Source: Bugula neritina
Lineage: Eukaryota; Bryozoa; Gymnolaemata; Cheilostomatida; Bugulidae
Reading direction: 5' to 3'
NCBI GenBank assembly: GCA_964035545.1
Contig: OZ037767.1
Location: 7,306,207 to 7,370,206 of the forward strand
Length of the DNA: 64,000 nt
Part shown: piece after piece, positions 1-12,188 of the stretch
How the letters are laid out: every line of letters begins with the position of its first letter
Position numbering within the stretch: position 1 is the stretch's first letter
Made by a program: the position numbers and the translations under genes
Notes under the pieces: model-generated
Seen by the model: the letters and a program-made list of their open reading frames with translations, nothing else
What the model was told of the DNA's origin: nothing
Databases searched by the model: none

Positions 1-1469
1 ATGTTTATCTTGGGGTATAAATCTAAATATAGGCTGAGCACCTGTCATCATAAATTGCCTATCAGTTGTTATATGGCTTTAGAGTTTAGAACATGCAACC
101 TACCTGTAAAACTTATGTTGATTTATTCAAAATGTTGGTTTTCTGCTGTGAATATTTTAAAGTAACAACAGAGTTAAGTACTGGCTGTGCCATCTACCTT
201 TATAACTATTCCATTTTTGTCCTCAACTGCTCAGTAGCCATGAAAAGCTTTCACGTTCAACTAGAAAATGTGTTTTTTTTAAAATCAAGTGGATTGAAGT
301 ATCATAGACTGCAGTATTGTGTAAATTAATAGACTAGTAGTATGGGGTTTGGGGTATACATGAATATGTTAGCAACTTGGTGAACAGCTCTAGTAAATAT
401 ACTAGACATAACCTGTGTAATAATTAGTTTGTAAGATTCTATTATTCAATCACCTCAGCCTACAGAATGGTTTAAGTTAACATTCCAACATGCAAGCACT
501 TCACATATCCTGTGCTATAAGACTATTAATTCACTCTTACATAACACTTGAAAAGATAACTGTGTAAATAAGATATTGTTTTTACCTGATATAACATCAT
601 ATGGATGCAGTCTGTGGGAATGGAAACATGTGTAGCTTATAATATAATATGGTTACCCGAAGCTATTTCCGTTCCAACTCAGTATGCGCTAACAGAAAAA
701 TGAAAACTGTTCATAACATTGTAATATATTTTCAACATGGTGTTTGCTCTAAAATATGTGTAATGCATGTGTAATGTGCCAGCGCATCCATTATGAATTC
801 TTATTTTACTAGAAAATAACCACACACTTATGCTATTTTTTGAATTACATGGTTTTGATTGGACGAGTGTAGACTAGATATTATACTGGAAATATCTGAC
901 CCAGTTAACCCTCATTCATCTAATTGTATTTTGAATTCCTAAGAGACAAATTTTAAGCTCAGTACAACGTTTACACATCACAAAGTAGGAGATAGTCTGA
1001 GCTAGCTTCCAGTGAATCCTTACATACATGTACTACACACCAAACAGCTATGCATTATATATATCAATATACATTATATCAATATATATGATATACTATG
1101 TCGTACTAGTAAAATCCAGTAAATGCTGCACAGTGATGAGTTTATACTCCAGAAGGTGTAAAATGCCACATATCTCAACCTATGAAGTGTATTTATTTCA
1201 ACACAGTACATGTGTATTTCCTGATAAAAACAGTTGCACATACATAAAATATCAGCTACAATCTAGTGACTCATTCATTTTAAAAGCTCTTGATTTTATT
1301 GAAACTGGGCCATTTTGAAATCATAAGTTTAGTGTAGCAACTTATTGCATGAAATTTCATAACTCTTAAGTTTTACAATTTGTTTTGGCAGTTTACCAAG
1401 TACCGGTTTGGTCTGGGAGTTATCTTCACTTTAGCCTTTTTATTACTTCATTGTTTTGATCTCTCATTG

Positions 1470-1640
1470 GGTTGAGTATATTTAGGTTGCCTAGACATTT
1501 CTCAGATGAAAATAAGTTTTATAATAAATTAACTTCACTACTGCTGGGGATCATTTGTTTGAACAACTTTTTGTAATCTTATATATGTTAACAATTAACT
1601 TTATGGTATAAAAATGCACCATTTTTCTCTGTTGACAGTT
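1470..1640 (+). repeat. Dispersed repeat, copy 1
   Basis: Shares ordered blocks with about 7210-7400: gagtatattta, aataagtttta, taaattaacttca, tgtaatctt, atatgtt and acaatt, separated by small indels. Both copies lie in BTBD7 introns in the same orientation. No terminal structure was found, so the class is unknown. Confidence 0.5.
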
Positions 1641-2204
1641 TTAAAATGTAATTGAAATAGCACTAGCTTTATTCTATTTTCTACTAACAGTACAATAGTT
1701 TGTACTAGATGCAAGTTTTGTGATGCCTAATTTTTCTACCTCTTCGAAGTATGAGCTGCTAAGGCCGGGTAGAGTTTGTTTATTAGCTTACAGTCTGGCT
1801 CAGCAGACAGACTTGCTCAGACCATCTGAGATCAGGGTTTGGTCTGATTCCATGCTTCATATTGGCTGCAGTCAAACTGTGATTGTTACACGAAAACCTG
1901 TGGGACTAAGTTCAGTCGTATGAAATGGAGTTGGAATTTGACATTAGCAGCTAAACCCAAGTTGTTTTTATCTCTGGTCCGTAGTTAACATATTTTTCAT
2001 GGCCTTCAGTTGCAAACGGATGATGGAGAAACGTGCTGTTCATTTTATTCACTTAATTTTAGTGTTGGAATCTTGCAGGGAAATATACTCAATAGAATAA
2101 CAACAAATTGTGACGTAAATATATTTTGGTTTTGGTATGAAACCAGATTTCACAATAACTATATATTGTAATCTTGTTCATGCAGCAATAATGTGTCATC
2201 AGTA

Positions 2205-2470
2205 TCTTCCTTCTCTCCCTCTATCCATCTCTCTCCACTCTCTCACTTTCTCTCCCTTTATCTATCTATCTCTCCACTCTCTCACTTTCTCTCCCTTTAT
2301 CTATCCATCTCTCTTCACCCTCTCACTCTATTCTTCTCTCCATCCATCCATTTCTTACACCTTCTCTTTTGATTTCGATCTTCCCCTCCATCTCAACCTT
2401 CCTTTCCATTTCTCCCTCTGCATTTATCTCCTTTACCTCCCCACTCTTTTTCCCTCTCTCCATCTCTTCC
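2205..2470 (+). repeat. Pyrimidine-rich repeat before a BTBD7 splice acceptor
   Basis: CT-rich tract with repeated ctctccactctctcactttc wording, duplicated about every 50 bp, followed by degenerate CT/CAT sequence. It ends about 40 nt before the acceptor at 2510 and may act as an oversized polypyrimidine tract. Open frames across it on both strands are composition artefacts. Confidence 0.7.
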
Positions 2471-2510
2471 CAAAGCATATAATTTAAACTGTATGGTTTT
2501 ATATCTCTAG

Positions 2511-5500
2511 ATTCTATCAGCAAACGATTTCACGGCGATGTGCGAGAAGTTTGGTGTGTGTGGCACAGCTAAGCAAATGTTGCATCATCTACAGATATCC
2601 AGAGAATATAGTGACATAACTCTTGTGTTCCTCAAGACTACACGACCTAGTAAGTAGTGATGTTACCATACAGCGGTGTCAGTAAGTAGTGATGTTACCA
2701 TACAGCGGTGTCAGTAAGTAGCGGTGTTACCATACAGTGGTGCCAGTAAGTAGCGGTGTTACCACACAGTGGTGCCAGTAAGTAGTGGTGTTACCATACA
2801 GTGGTGTCAGTAAGTAGCGGTGTTACCATACAGTGGTGCCAGTAAGAAGTGGTGTTACCATACAGTGGTGTCAGTAAGTAGTGGTGTTACCATACAGTGG
2901 TGTCAGTAACTGATGGTGTTATCATACAGTGGTATCAGTAACTGATGGTGTTATCATACAGTGGTATCAGCAAGTGATGGTATTATGGTATATTGTTTTA
3001 TATATTACACATTATATACATACATTATCTATGATTGTATATCATATGTTGCATATTATATAACCTATATCATATACTATATATAATTAATGATATATGA
3101 TTGCATACCATAATATAGCCTATTCTACATATCACACTATATATGGCATATAGATGGTATATAATAACAAGTCATTGCATCTTCCAGATACATTTTCCTC
3201 CGAGTCGGTGAGGCTAGCGGAGTATCCCTGTCACTCTGTCATCCTAGCCTCACGCTCCCAGCTGCTCCGCAATCTTATCAACAGAAGGATGGCTGAGAAC
3301 CACCCCGACTCCACAGAGATTGTACTAGACGATGCCGTGGTGGGCTATAAGTACGCTCCTCTCATACTCAAACTCATCTACCAGGTAATATTCCCAGCCG
3401 CATATTTCTAACCAATGTTGTTTGACTTGATGGTGGAACACAGCTTTACGTGAGGTTGTTTGGTACTGGACAGGGAGGGTTCCTTGGGGAGCTAGCTCTA
3501 ACAGTTGTTACACTCTGTGCTATTCATAAGTCATATTGTCGCCTAAAATCGTTTTGATATTCTTCAATTGCCCACCACTGCGTTTCTATTAAATCTAATG
3601 GATGCTCCTATGGTGAATTTGTAGTTGTGGTTTCATTCGATGCAACCGTTTCCAAACATCGGATTAAAATTGTATTCGCATAATGCAAAGCTCGGGAATA
3701 TAGTGCAAATCTATTAAATTATATGCACTTAGAGAGTTTATTTCTGCATATTGTTCTTTAACCATTCGATAAATAGATGTTATGTGCTTGTTTCAGTGTA
3801 TGACTGTACATGTTATGACAACTCTACTCTGTAGGACGAGCTGGACCTGAGTCTAGTTTACTCACAGGCTAATGCTGCCACCTCCTCTAGTCTGAGTGAA
3901 GCTGAGGCTATTGTCGCGGGTAGAACGAGCATCACCTTACTGGAAGAGACTATGGAGCTGCACCACATCGGCAACTTCCTGGAGTTACCTGCCCTCATTG
4001 AAAGTAAATCCTCACATATATACATTTCCATTTCAATTTAGACAATGTATAATTAATGGCAGGAGATTTAAATATAATTATATGTATATATATTTACTTT
4101 GGCATCATTCATATTAATATATAGCTTGCTTGAGCTATTTATAGTTCCGTATCTGATTGAGCTAATGTAAGGTGACGTTGTGTTTGACAAGTACTAGCAT
4201 TGTTTTGATGCTGCTGCAGACATGCAGGTACTGGGTACAATGTAGACTGATGGCCTGCTTGGCTAACTACAGCTATTTATTGACACCACACCTAAGGTGG
4301 TTATGACATGCTTGTCTACACCCTGATACGAACTACTCATCTGTCCGAGTTTAATATGCCCATTGACTTCTCGCTGTAGAATGTGAAGACTTCATTGTGC
4401 AGAGTATTAACACAGAGAATCTGAGCACAGTTCTCTGTTGGAGTTTGGAGGCTAGTGGTTCTAGATGGGTGTATAGAGAGGCCCTCCAATATATCCAGGA
4501 TAACTTCAGACAGGTAGGCTATGCCATGGTGCTAACATCTGCACACAACTTATCACTTTGATTAACCTCTAACTTACAGACTATCTACACCTTGTACTTT
4601 TGCATTCTACGCTGTTTATTCACACTGCCTTTCTCTGTACTTTACCTGTTCCCTTAAATTACTCTTCTAATTGAAACTAAGCTGTTGACACTGTTACAGA
4701 AGTTTTCAAAAAACATTTTGTATCTTTTGCTCTGTTTAGTTGAGTTCATAACAATGTAGTTCTACACTGTATCTCCTCATCTTTCTACCATCATCTAGTT
4801 ACGAGTTGAAAACTTAAATAGAAATCTTTTGATGTCTTTTACCCTTAGTTGTTTTATTCTGTATTTAATGTAATATTTTGTGATATTTATAACCTGCCAT
4901 GCATGTAAACACTCCTCCAGTTTGTTGGGGCATATATACATATTAGTTTGAGTTATATATTATTGCAACAATTTTAGCATATAATAGTATGATAATATAC
5001 TTACATTATATAATGTATTATAAGTGCAGCATATAATAATGTACTATTATTACATTAAAGCATAATATATTATTTCTCTACGCATATAGCACAATAATAT
5101 GTATTATTACATTATTGCATAGTTGGACAAGGTGTTAACAGGTAAAAAACAGGTGAGATATAATATAGTATAGTTAAACTGTTTATTATATTATAGATCA
5201 GCCAAAGCTCTGCTCTGTACAGCCTTGATGAGCCTACCCTAACCAAAGTTCTTCAGTCCGACTTCCTACAGGCTAGTGAACTCGACGTCCTACAAGCTGT
5301 GATCAATTGGTCAGAGCACCAGCTAATTAAAAAACTTGAAAGTCAAGGTGAATATCAATTCTCATTCCTATTATAGCTAATTAATGTTGGGGCATAATGT
5401 GCAGTGAATTTTATCATGATTAAACTAAATCCTTGATAATTTTAAATTAAATAGTTTTTTTAATAAATTAAACACATTTTTGCAATAGTTGTGGTTATTT

Positions 5501-8500
5501 TAAATCAGGAAACTGAGAAGATATATTAGACATTTTGAATATGCGCATTAAGGAGTTTTAAATTAATACACTTATTTATTTCCAGAGCCCAATCTGGTTA
5601 CGCACACGGCCCACAGTTTGGCAAGGAAAGGAATTAAGGCTAAAGATTTGGATGACTCACAGATAAGGGAAATTGCCTCCCCTCTCATGCTACATGTTCG
5701 GCAGAGTCACATTCTCTCCAATAACTCAACGGTTAGTCCCTCCAGCTATTTTATTGTAAGAACTCTAAGATAGGCTCCCCACTTGCAGGCCAGTTGTGGC
5801 TGAAGAACACTAAGCCATGTTGGATAGGCTCTGAGTTTGTACCTGGCAAATTCCAGCGCTATTTATAGGATCAAAGGTTAGGGAGTTGGTACTGAGTCTA
5901 CTTTTGAAGGTTGCTCATCTTAGTACTAATTATTTACTCTTTCACTTCTCTTGCTATATTTGTTCTCTGTGTTTTTTATTTTATTGACATGTCTGTATGT
6001 TTCACTATAATGATTGCCATGTAGTGTAGACACAATGCCGCATGTGTTTCACTGCTACTGCTTCATGACACTCACTAATATATACTTGCAGGTGGTTGCA
6101 AATGCTGTAAAACGCGGTCTCGTCGGAGCCAATACCACAAGAGACATTACAGCAAGTGAACCCATTCTCAATATTCACAGCACCTACGGCCAGCGGGGCT
6201 CATGGGTACCCCCTACCAAAACCAGCGTAAAAAGATATGAAGTTCCACGGGCTTACATGCCGTTCTATGATCTGGCCAAGGTGAAATATGCTGCTATTCG
6301 TATACTGTGTTCTTCTATTAGTCTATGGCATGTGGAAATACATCAACATATAAATCACTTATACTCCCAGTTTAGGTTGTGACGCAGTGTTCTTGCTTGC
6401 AGGCGCTGTTGGAAGAGCGTACAAAGGATATGTCAGAGAGTGACGTGGTTCATCTTCGGCGACCGGGAAGAGCGAATCCTACGCTGAATACACTGAGTAG
6501 ATCTCGTGTACTTCGTCATACTACAGTACAGAACATGACAAGACAGCAAGGTATATATCACGCTGTATCGGTATATACTGTGTATATTGCACCAGTACAC
6601 GGTGTATCTTCTATATATACATAGTATATGCTGTATCAGTACACAGTATATCTACTGTATTAGTACATATAGTAGATATGCTGAAGATACATATAGTACA
6701 CACTATATACACTACATGTATGCCAATCATGTGCAATACACTGTGTAATACACTGTGCAATACACTGTGTAATACACTGTGCAATACACTGTGCAATACA
6801 CTGTGCAATACACTGTGCAATACACTGTGCAATACGCTGTGTAATACGCTGTGTAATACACTGTGCAATACGCTGTGTAACATGTTACAGAAGGTTTGGC
6901 TCATATACAGTTTAATCTGAGAGAAGTGGAAGAGGTTATCGATAAGACAGAGCATCTCCTGCAGAGCCCCCTAGTGGTCCAGGCACTGCAGGCCTGCTGG
7001 GACAAGTCGGCTGTCCTCAAACAGGTGAGTCTTTCTTTCACCAGAAGCAGCCGATGTTAGAAAGATAATCACCACGTGTTCATCTCAACTTGACTGCAGC
7101 CAGTTTAGTCAAGGAGTTATGTTTTGTGTGATTCTTTTTGAATATTTATTTAGTTTTGTAACCTCTAGTAGTTGTCTTATCATAGTCGGCACATTATCTT
7201 AGGAAGTTTAGTTGAGTATATTTATGTGGTTGGTCTATTGGTTGTCAAGGTAACATTCATCAAATGAAAGTAAGTTTTACATTAAATTAACTTCAGTAGA
7301 GCTTTGGATTTTCTTATGTTTTAACAATTTGTTGTAATCTTGTATATGTTGACAATTGTGTTTTACAATACGTAAATACATTATTTCGCTGTGCCTGACT
7401 GCAGTGTGAAATAATAGTTTAGGCTATTTATACAACTACTTGCTGCAGTTATAATATTGGTACAAGTTAATTTGCATTATATATTCACTCTCTCATATTG
7501 ATGTGCTTAGTTGCAGCAAAGCTCTCATAAAAGTATTCTGCACTGTGGACTGTTGGGCGAATTTACCTACGCCTTGCATTATATAGCTTATGGTATTGTT
7601 TCTAGGTTTGTCTGTGGGCTGTTAGAGAGTTATCATACCCTGATCAAATCATATACACTGTCAACAGCCGAACCACACCCCCTACCTCATCTGCTGACAC
7701 TAACCCACACTTACTAACTAGCAGGTAATATATAGTTCTGTAATATACAGACTTATATGAGGGGTTATCCTCTCCTTAATATTTTACTCGCAATTTATAC
7801 AATACAACGATATTGCTAGTGGTGATATTTCTGCGTGTGTATAAAGTACTAGAAGCTTTATTTGAGCTTAACTCAAATTTGATATGTTTCATTACAACTT
7901 TATTAAATACATTATTTTCTATTTCTGCTTACTCACATAACTTTGACCGCTGGTTCCCTTTGTCATTCAACATGTGTACATGCTGTTGTATGTATATTCA
8001 ACCTATTATGTACACAGTATGTTGTAGTCTATTCAACATATGTACAGTTTGTTGTATACGTATATTCACGTCTGATTCCAGTCTAGTACCTGATCTGGCC
8101 CCTGAGAAGCTGATACTGCAGCACGGACTCTCCTCTTCCTACGAGAACCTGACTATTCATTCTGTCAGCTCTTCTCCGGACGTCACGCTGCTGTCTGTCC
8201 GGAGCTACAGACATCCAGTGGGCGGGGTGGCTGCTGCTGCTGCCCCGTTTCCTGACGTAACCCTTCATTCTCACTCTAGCTCAGATGAGAGCAGCTCCCC
8301 AGGTATGTGTTATGCCACTGTTTAGTGTTACACTGTCTTTGGCTAGGGGGGGGGGGGGGTATTCAATCGGCATTAGGGCTGACATCATATCCATGTGCTG
8401 GTGTATTGTCATATAATGCTGAAACTACTGTGCTCTTATGTATTTATAGATGGTCAGCCACTGTTTGACAAATTGATGAGCGTTCAGATAATCATACCAG

Positions 8501-9112
8501 TCATTTGCGTTCATATCAACATGACAGTTTATTTCTGCATTTCTACTTGCAGTTTTATCCATGCTCAATAAAAGATGTGTAAGCAGTTTTAGCAAAACTA
8601 AGTTATTTGTAGGGGCATCTGCTAGACCTAGAGGCCTGCTCGTCTCTTCTCTCAGTAAAGTGAGGAAGTATGCTACAAACACAGCACCTCCCTCAGCTCG
8701 CTCTAAGGACTCCGCGAGACAAGCGTGTAGAGAGAAAGTTGACTGTAAGCTGCAGCCAGATATACTGGGTGATGCATCGCTATCTGATGGCGTCTCATCC
8801 CGTAGACTGTCGCCCACCCACACCTCAATACGACACGCCTCCACACTGGACTCTAAACCCCGGAGGTATCGTAGAAGGAGTCAGACTGTTAACCCTTACC
8901 ACACGCCCCCTAGGGGCAGCTGCAACCAATCCACTAGCAACCTTCTCTACTCTTCATTAACGAGGAATATCAGTGTCGAGTATGATCGACTGTTGGCTCA
9001 AGAAGGCCCTCCCCCTGATATAGCACCTCAACCCTCTCGTAGACTAACTCGTACATCCACCCCTCCCGATATTACCTCTAGTCCTAGTAACACATGGCAG
9101 GCAATGCTGTAG
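2511..9112 (+). CDS. BTBD7: BTB/POZ domain-containing protein 7 (5' partial, 12 exons visible)
   Basis: Exons: 2511-2649, 3188-3384, 3835-4003, 4380-4513, 5197-5347, 5586-5731, 6092-6280, 6403-6550, 6891-7024, 7606-7724, 8082-8302, 8553-9112. All phases join, giving 768 aa up to the TAG stop. The first two or three exons encode the second BTB fold (SDITLVF, then HSVILASRSQLLRNLINRR). A BACK-like helical region follows, with words typical of BTBD7 such as LQASELDVLQAVINWSEHQL and EPNLVTHTAHSLARKG. The C-terminal 190 residues are basic, Ser/Pro-rich and probably disordered. Vertebrate BTBD7 has an earlier BTB domain and about 1130 residues, so the start and first BTB domain lie left of the window. 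Vertebrate Btbd7 acts in epithelial branching and cell-adhesion control; that role is known from the family and only inferred here. The first visible intron begins with a 32-bp minisatellite that repeats the splice donor. Identification is secure; the exon at 7606 is the least certain. Confidence 0.9.
2650..2990 (+). repeat. 32-bp minisatellite made of repeated splice-donor units
   Basis: Ten full units and one partial unit, period exactly 32 bp, starting at the donor GT of the BTBD7 exon that ends at 2649. Units begin at 2650, 2682, 2714, 2746, 2778, 2810, 2842 and 2874 with GTAAG (seven of them GTAAGT). Units at 2906 and 2938 start GTAAC, and 2970 starts GCAAG. The true donor is therefore unit one of the array. 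Confidence 0.95.
3576..3702 (+). mobile_element. Short degenerate MITE related to the 32998-33754 element
   Basis: Starts with CACTGCGTTTCTATT, close to the terminus CACTGCGTTTCCAT of the element in the ALDH1L intron. It shares internal wording such as gtggtttcattcgatgcaac and cgcataatgc with the reverse complement of that element. The right end near 3702 is poorly defined. Lies in a BTBD7 intron. Confidence 0.4.
6727..6880 (+). repeat. 12-bp tandem array just before a BTBD7 splice acceptor
   Basis: About 13 units of caatacactgtg with CA/TA and A/G variants. It stops about 10 nt before the acceptor catgttacag at 6890. The rest of this 340-nt intron is degenerate tata/ctgta repeat back to the donor at 6551. 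Open frames repeating SVLH or CNTL across it are artefacts of a 12-bp period. Confidence 0.9.
7210..7400 (+). repeat. Dispersed repeat, copy 2
   Basis: Second diverged copy of the repeat at about 1470-1640, same strand, within the BTBD7 intron before the exon at 7606. The diagnostic shared block is ttaaattaacttca followed about 50 nt later by ttgtaatcttgtatatgtt. Confidence 0.5.
8346..8359 (+). repeat. Poly-G run
   Basis: An uninterrupted run of about 14 G in the last BTBD7 intron, 44 nt after the donor at 8302. A similar run of about 10 G lies at 17881-17890. Confidence 0.9.
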
Positions 9113-10936
9113 TCTTATGACCAAGGCTATGTGGGAAATCACTTGATGCTGCGGAAAGTTTGGGGTCACTGAGTTCAGTAGCTGATGTGTTTACTAATTT
9201 GGCACTCGGTGACCTCAAAATTTGTGCTGCATCTAGCTGTGATAGTTGAATGTAGTAGCCTTAACAGTTATTTGTGAGTATTTACTAGCCCGGTGTGATG
9301 TCTCAAAGTTTAATCTGCCTCATATCTGTATTGTACTGTATAATATTTATAGATGTCCGTGTAGTGCGAGTCCATATCAACTATTACAACTGTCAACAGT
9401 TTTAGTAGTTAATGTTTATATTATTGTTTGGTTTTTAATTTATTTGACACGATATAGTTTTTGCTTATATGATTCTATAATATTTTAAAGCTTTTTATAA
9501 AATACCTTCAATGCTGGATTGGGCAGAGAGAGAGAAATGATTTGTCCAGTAGAAACTTTGTCAAGTCTAGGATAGTTTATTTTTAGATTCATGTTGAATG
9601 ATAGTGGTTTATTTATTGCTAATATTATACTATGAAGGTTAATCTATAATGCCCTGTATTTATATTTTTGTATAAAAACTTGAGAGTTCCTGACATGTAT
9701 TTGCAAGCCTTCTGTGTGATTGTTATCACATTTAGATCTTTGGTGTAATGAAAGATAACTCCAATACAGTACTATCTATTATTTGAGATCATTTTTATTT
9801 TTGGCTGGGGGAGAACAATAGCAGAGCTCTCCATTTAATCTAAGCATATTACTGTTGGCATCTAACATAGGCTGCAGACTGCCTATGCAAAAAAATCTGG
9901 TACACCTAAAATTTGTTGGAACTTGCGTATCGCTGAAATAAATAAATAAATATATATAGAAGGAGGGGGCCATGGCTGTGCCCATATCTCAGCCCCCATC
10001 TGCACTGGTTATATTACACCCACATTCACCTATTCTAGATCTACACTAAATACTAAAGTCTAGACGAACCACTCAAAGCTGCCAAATCCTTAGAGGAGTA
10101 AAAGGTGTAAAAATGAGAATTAAGTTGGTTAGGTGATTAAAGCTAATTGAGTTGATTTAAATGAGTAGAAAAACCTGACAGCATAGAACTTCAGTAAAAT
10201 ACAATACTTAATAGAACATCAAGTTTCCAATCAAGCTATCACCTCAATATTTAAGCTATAGCTTATTTTAAGTTCAGAGCCCACTTTTCTAATTGACTTT
10301 TTTATTTAATTATCAGCTGCTGATAGCAACTGGGGTAAAACAAGCACTTTGTATATGGTCTTATAAATCGCAATAAAATGTAGGTATAAACGTTGTATTG
10401 GGCATACTATGGTATGTTGGTGCAATTTACCGTACTTTTCAGCATTTAAAACAATTTATAAGATGGCCTGTAGCATGCGATTGTCATCCTCGTTCATACC
10501 CACTTTTCCAGTTCAGTGGTCACACCTACCAGGCAGCTAATGGTAATGCAACCTTGCCCGGTGGGTTATCCATTGAGGCGCCTAGACTAGGGTTTCCTCT
10601 TTCTTGTGCAAGCTGTTGTATGGTTCACAGGCGTGGCGACTACTATAATATTATTTACACTGAACGCGCCTCTATTCTACTATTCCAGTGACCACATTAT
10701 GATAAAAATTATAATAGCCGTCGGGTATGTTCAACTTCCTTCTTGTTTCACATAGAAGGTGAAACTGCATAGATTCGATCATTTTCAATCTCTTTAATAA
10801 ATTAATGCTGCTGAACCCGAGATGCAACCTATCAGTGTCACTATGGCTATTCTAAGTTAGATTTATTCATCTTATTTATCTTAATTTATAACTATAACTC
10901 TATAAGTATACGTATAACTTAAACTATTTTGATTAT

Positions 10937-11220
10937 CCTTGTATCATTGACATTACTATTACTATTAGTATTACTATTAGTATTAGTAGTAATACTAATC
11001 ATTAGACTAATGATTAGTCTAATGATTAGTATTACTACTAATAGTAATAGTAATAGTAATGCCTATACTAATAGTACTGTACTAAGTAGTAGTAGTAGTA
11101 CTAGTACTACTAGCTACTACCACTAGTAGTACTACTACTACTAGTAGTAGTACTAGCACTAGTACTAGTACTAGAACTACTGGCACTAGTAGTAGTAGTA
11201 GTATTACTTTAGTATTACTT
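10937..11220. repeat. ANT-trinucleotide block (ACT/AGT/ATT/AAT)
   Basis: Built almost entirely of mixed triplets ATT, ACT, AGT and AAT in phase (for example attactattagtattac and agtagtagtagtactagt). Because AGT and ACT are reverse complements, the block is full of short palindromes and could fold on either strand. Similar blocks occur at 37840-38055 and, less regularly, 62415-62535. Confidence 0.85.
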
Positions 11221-11802
11221 TTACTATAAGATTAAGTGTATAACTATTATAACATAAGTATACTACTTCAAGTATTTGCTTTAACTTTTATTTTTTAGTT
11301 TAATTGTTAGTCTTTTAGTTATAGAAATAATGTAAATGATTATATTTATTATGATCATCACAATTTATTAATTATAATAATATTACTATTAGTATTACTA
11401 ATGGTGATACTAATAGTAAAAGTAATCCCTGTAATGCAGAAAAACTAAAACTAAATGTAATTAGTAATAACTGATTCAGTTGCACTCAGTCTCAAGTCTC
11501 AGAGTTTATCTCATGGTTGAAATTGATGATGATGATTGTTATTATGATAGTAGTATAACTATAATCTAGAAGTAATATTAATAAACTAACTCTAATAGTA
11601 ATACTAATAGTAATACTCAGACTCACTGTGACTGTCAGTGTCTCATACTCATGATCACAATTCAATATTTCTTAAAAGTTATTGACTCATTTTAATTTAT
11701 CCTCAGTTGAATTGTTACAGCCTAAATTGCAGGAGTATGGCGTGGGATATTTTTACAAGACTTAAGTTTTATACTTGTATTTTTCCAATGCTATAGTCAT
11801 TT

Positions 11803-11972
11803 CCTCCATTTAGGAGCAGTACTGGAGAAATTGAGTTAGCCTAAGTTCTTTAATTTTATTGTTAAATTTTGGTTTGGGACTGGGTTGAAATTCTTGTGAG
11901 AACATAACTTCGTATACTACATTTCTAATCTAGAACACAGGCTTTTCTCAATTTCTCCATTACTGCGCCTAC
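11803..11972 (+). mobile_element. MITE copy A, terminal inverted repeats about 24 bp
   Basis: Left end aggagcagtactggagaaat pairs with right end atttctccattactgcgcct with two mismatches. A second copy in the opposite orientation lies at about 15088-15262. Both copies share internal words such as ctacatttctaatctagaac and gttgaaattctt. Non-coding; lies just upstream of the F-BAR start codon. Confidence 0.8.
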
Positions 11973-12188
11973 CTCTTTTCCTCATATTCAGTACTTCCCA
12001 TTAGCTTCCAATACAAGCTTAGTTTACAATGATACCTTAGTGAATATTTAGTACTATATTGTAGCATGGACTAGCTGTTAGTTACACTATGTGGTGTTGT
12101 TCATTTATAAATAATTTTGTAGAGTTTCCAATCTTGTATGTGTGACTTCTGATGCGGTTTATAATTTCTATCTATCTACTCTAAAGTA

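Larger units (their letters stand above)
1..2510. other. Intron (presumed) of BTBD7, no gene seen
   Basis: No open frame here resembles a protein, and codon use is intron-like. Because the first visible BTBD7 exon starts in mid-protein at 2511, this stretch is read as the preceding intron. It holds one copy of a dispersed repeat (about 1470-1640, see separate entry) and ends in a long pyrimidine-rich block. Confidence 0.6.
9113..12188. other. Spacer between BTBD7 and the F-BAR gene
   Basis: Probably contains the BTBD7 3' UTR. AATAAA words occur near 9936-9948 and at 10372-10377, but I cannot choose between them. A patch at about 10470-10700 is richer in GC than its surroundings and has an open frame of 97 codons that I do not recognise. 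The rest is AT-rich, with the trinucleotide block at 10937-11220 and the first MITE copy. Confidence 0.6.

Noticed and set aside
2137-2487. 116-codon Ser/Leu/Pro-rich frame
   Set aside because: Composition artefact of the CT-rich tract before the BTBD7 exon.
6611-6955. Frames repeating SVLH (minus) and CNTL (plus)
   Set aside because: Translation of a 12-bp satellite in an intron. The period is a multiple of three, so both strands stay open.
7813-8325. 170-codon open frame in BTBD7
   Set aside because: Only the part from 8082 is exon, after the acceptor gattccag. The upstream half is intron that happens to be open.
10398-10691. 97-codon open frame in a GC-richer patch
   Set aside because: No recognisable motif, and no supporting splice or start context. 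Noted as an unexplained patch within the spacer only.
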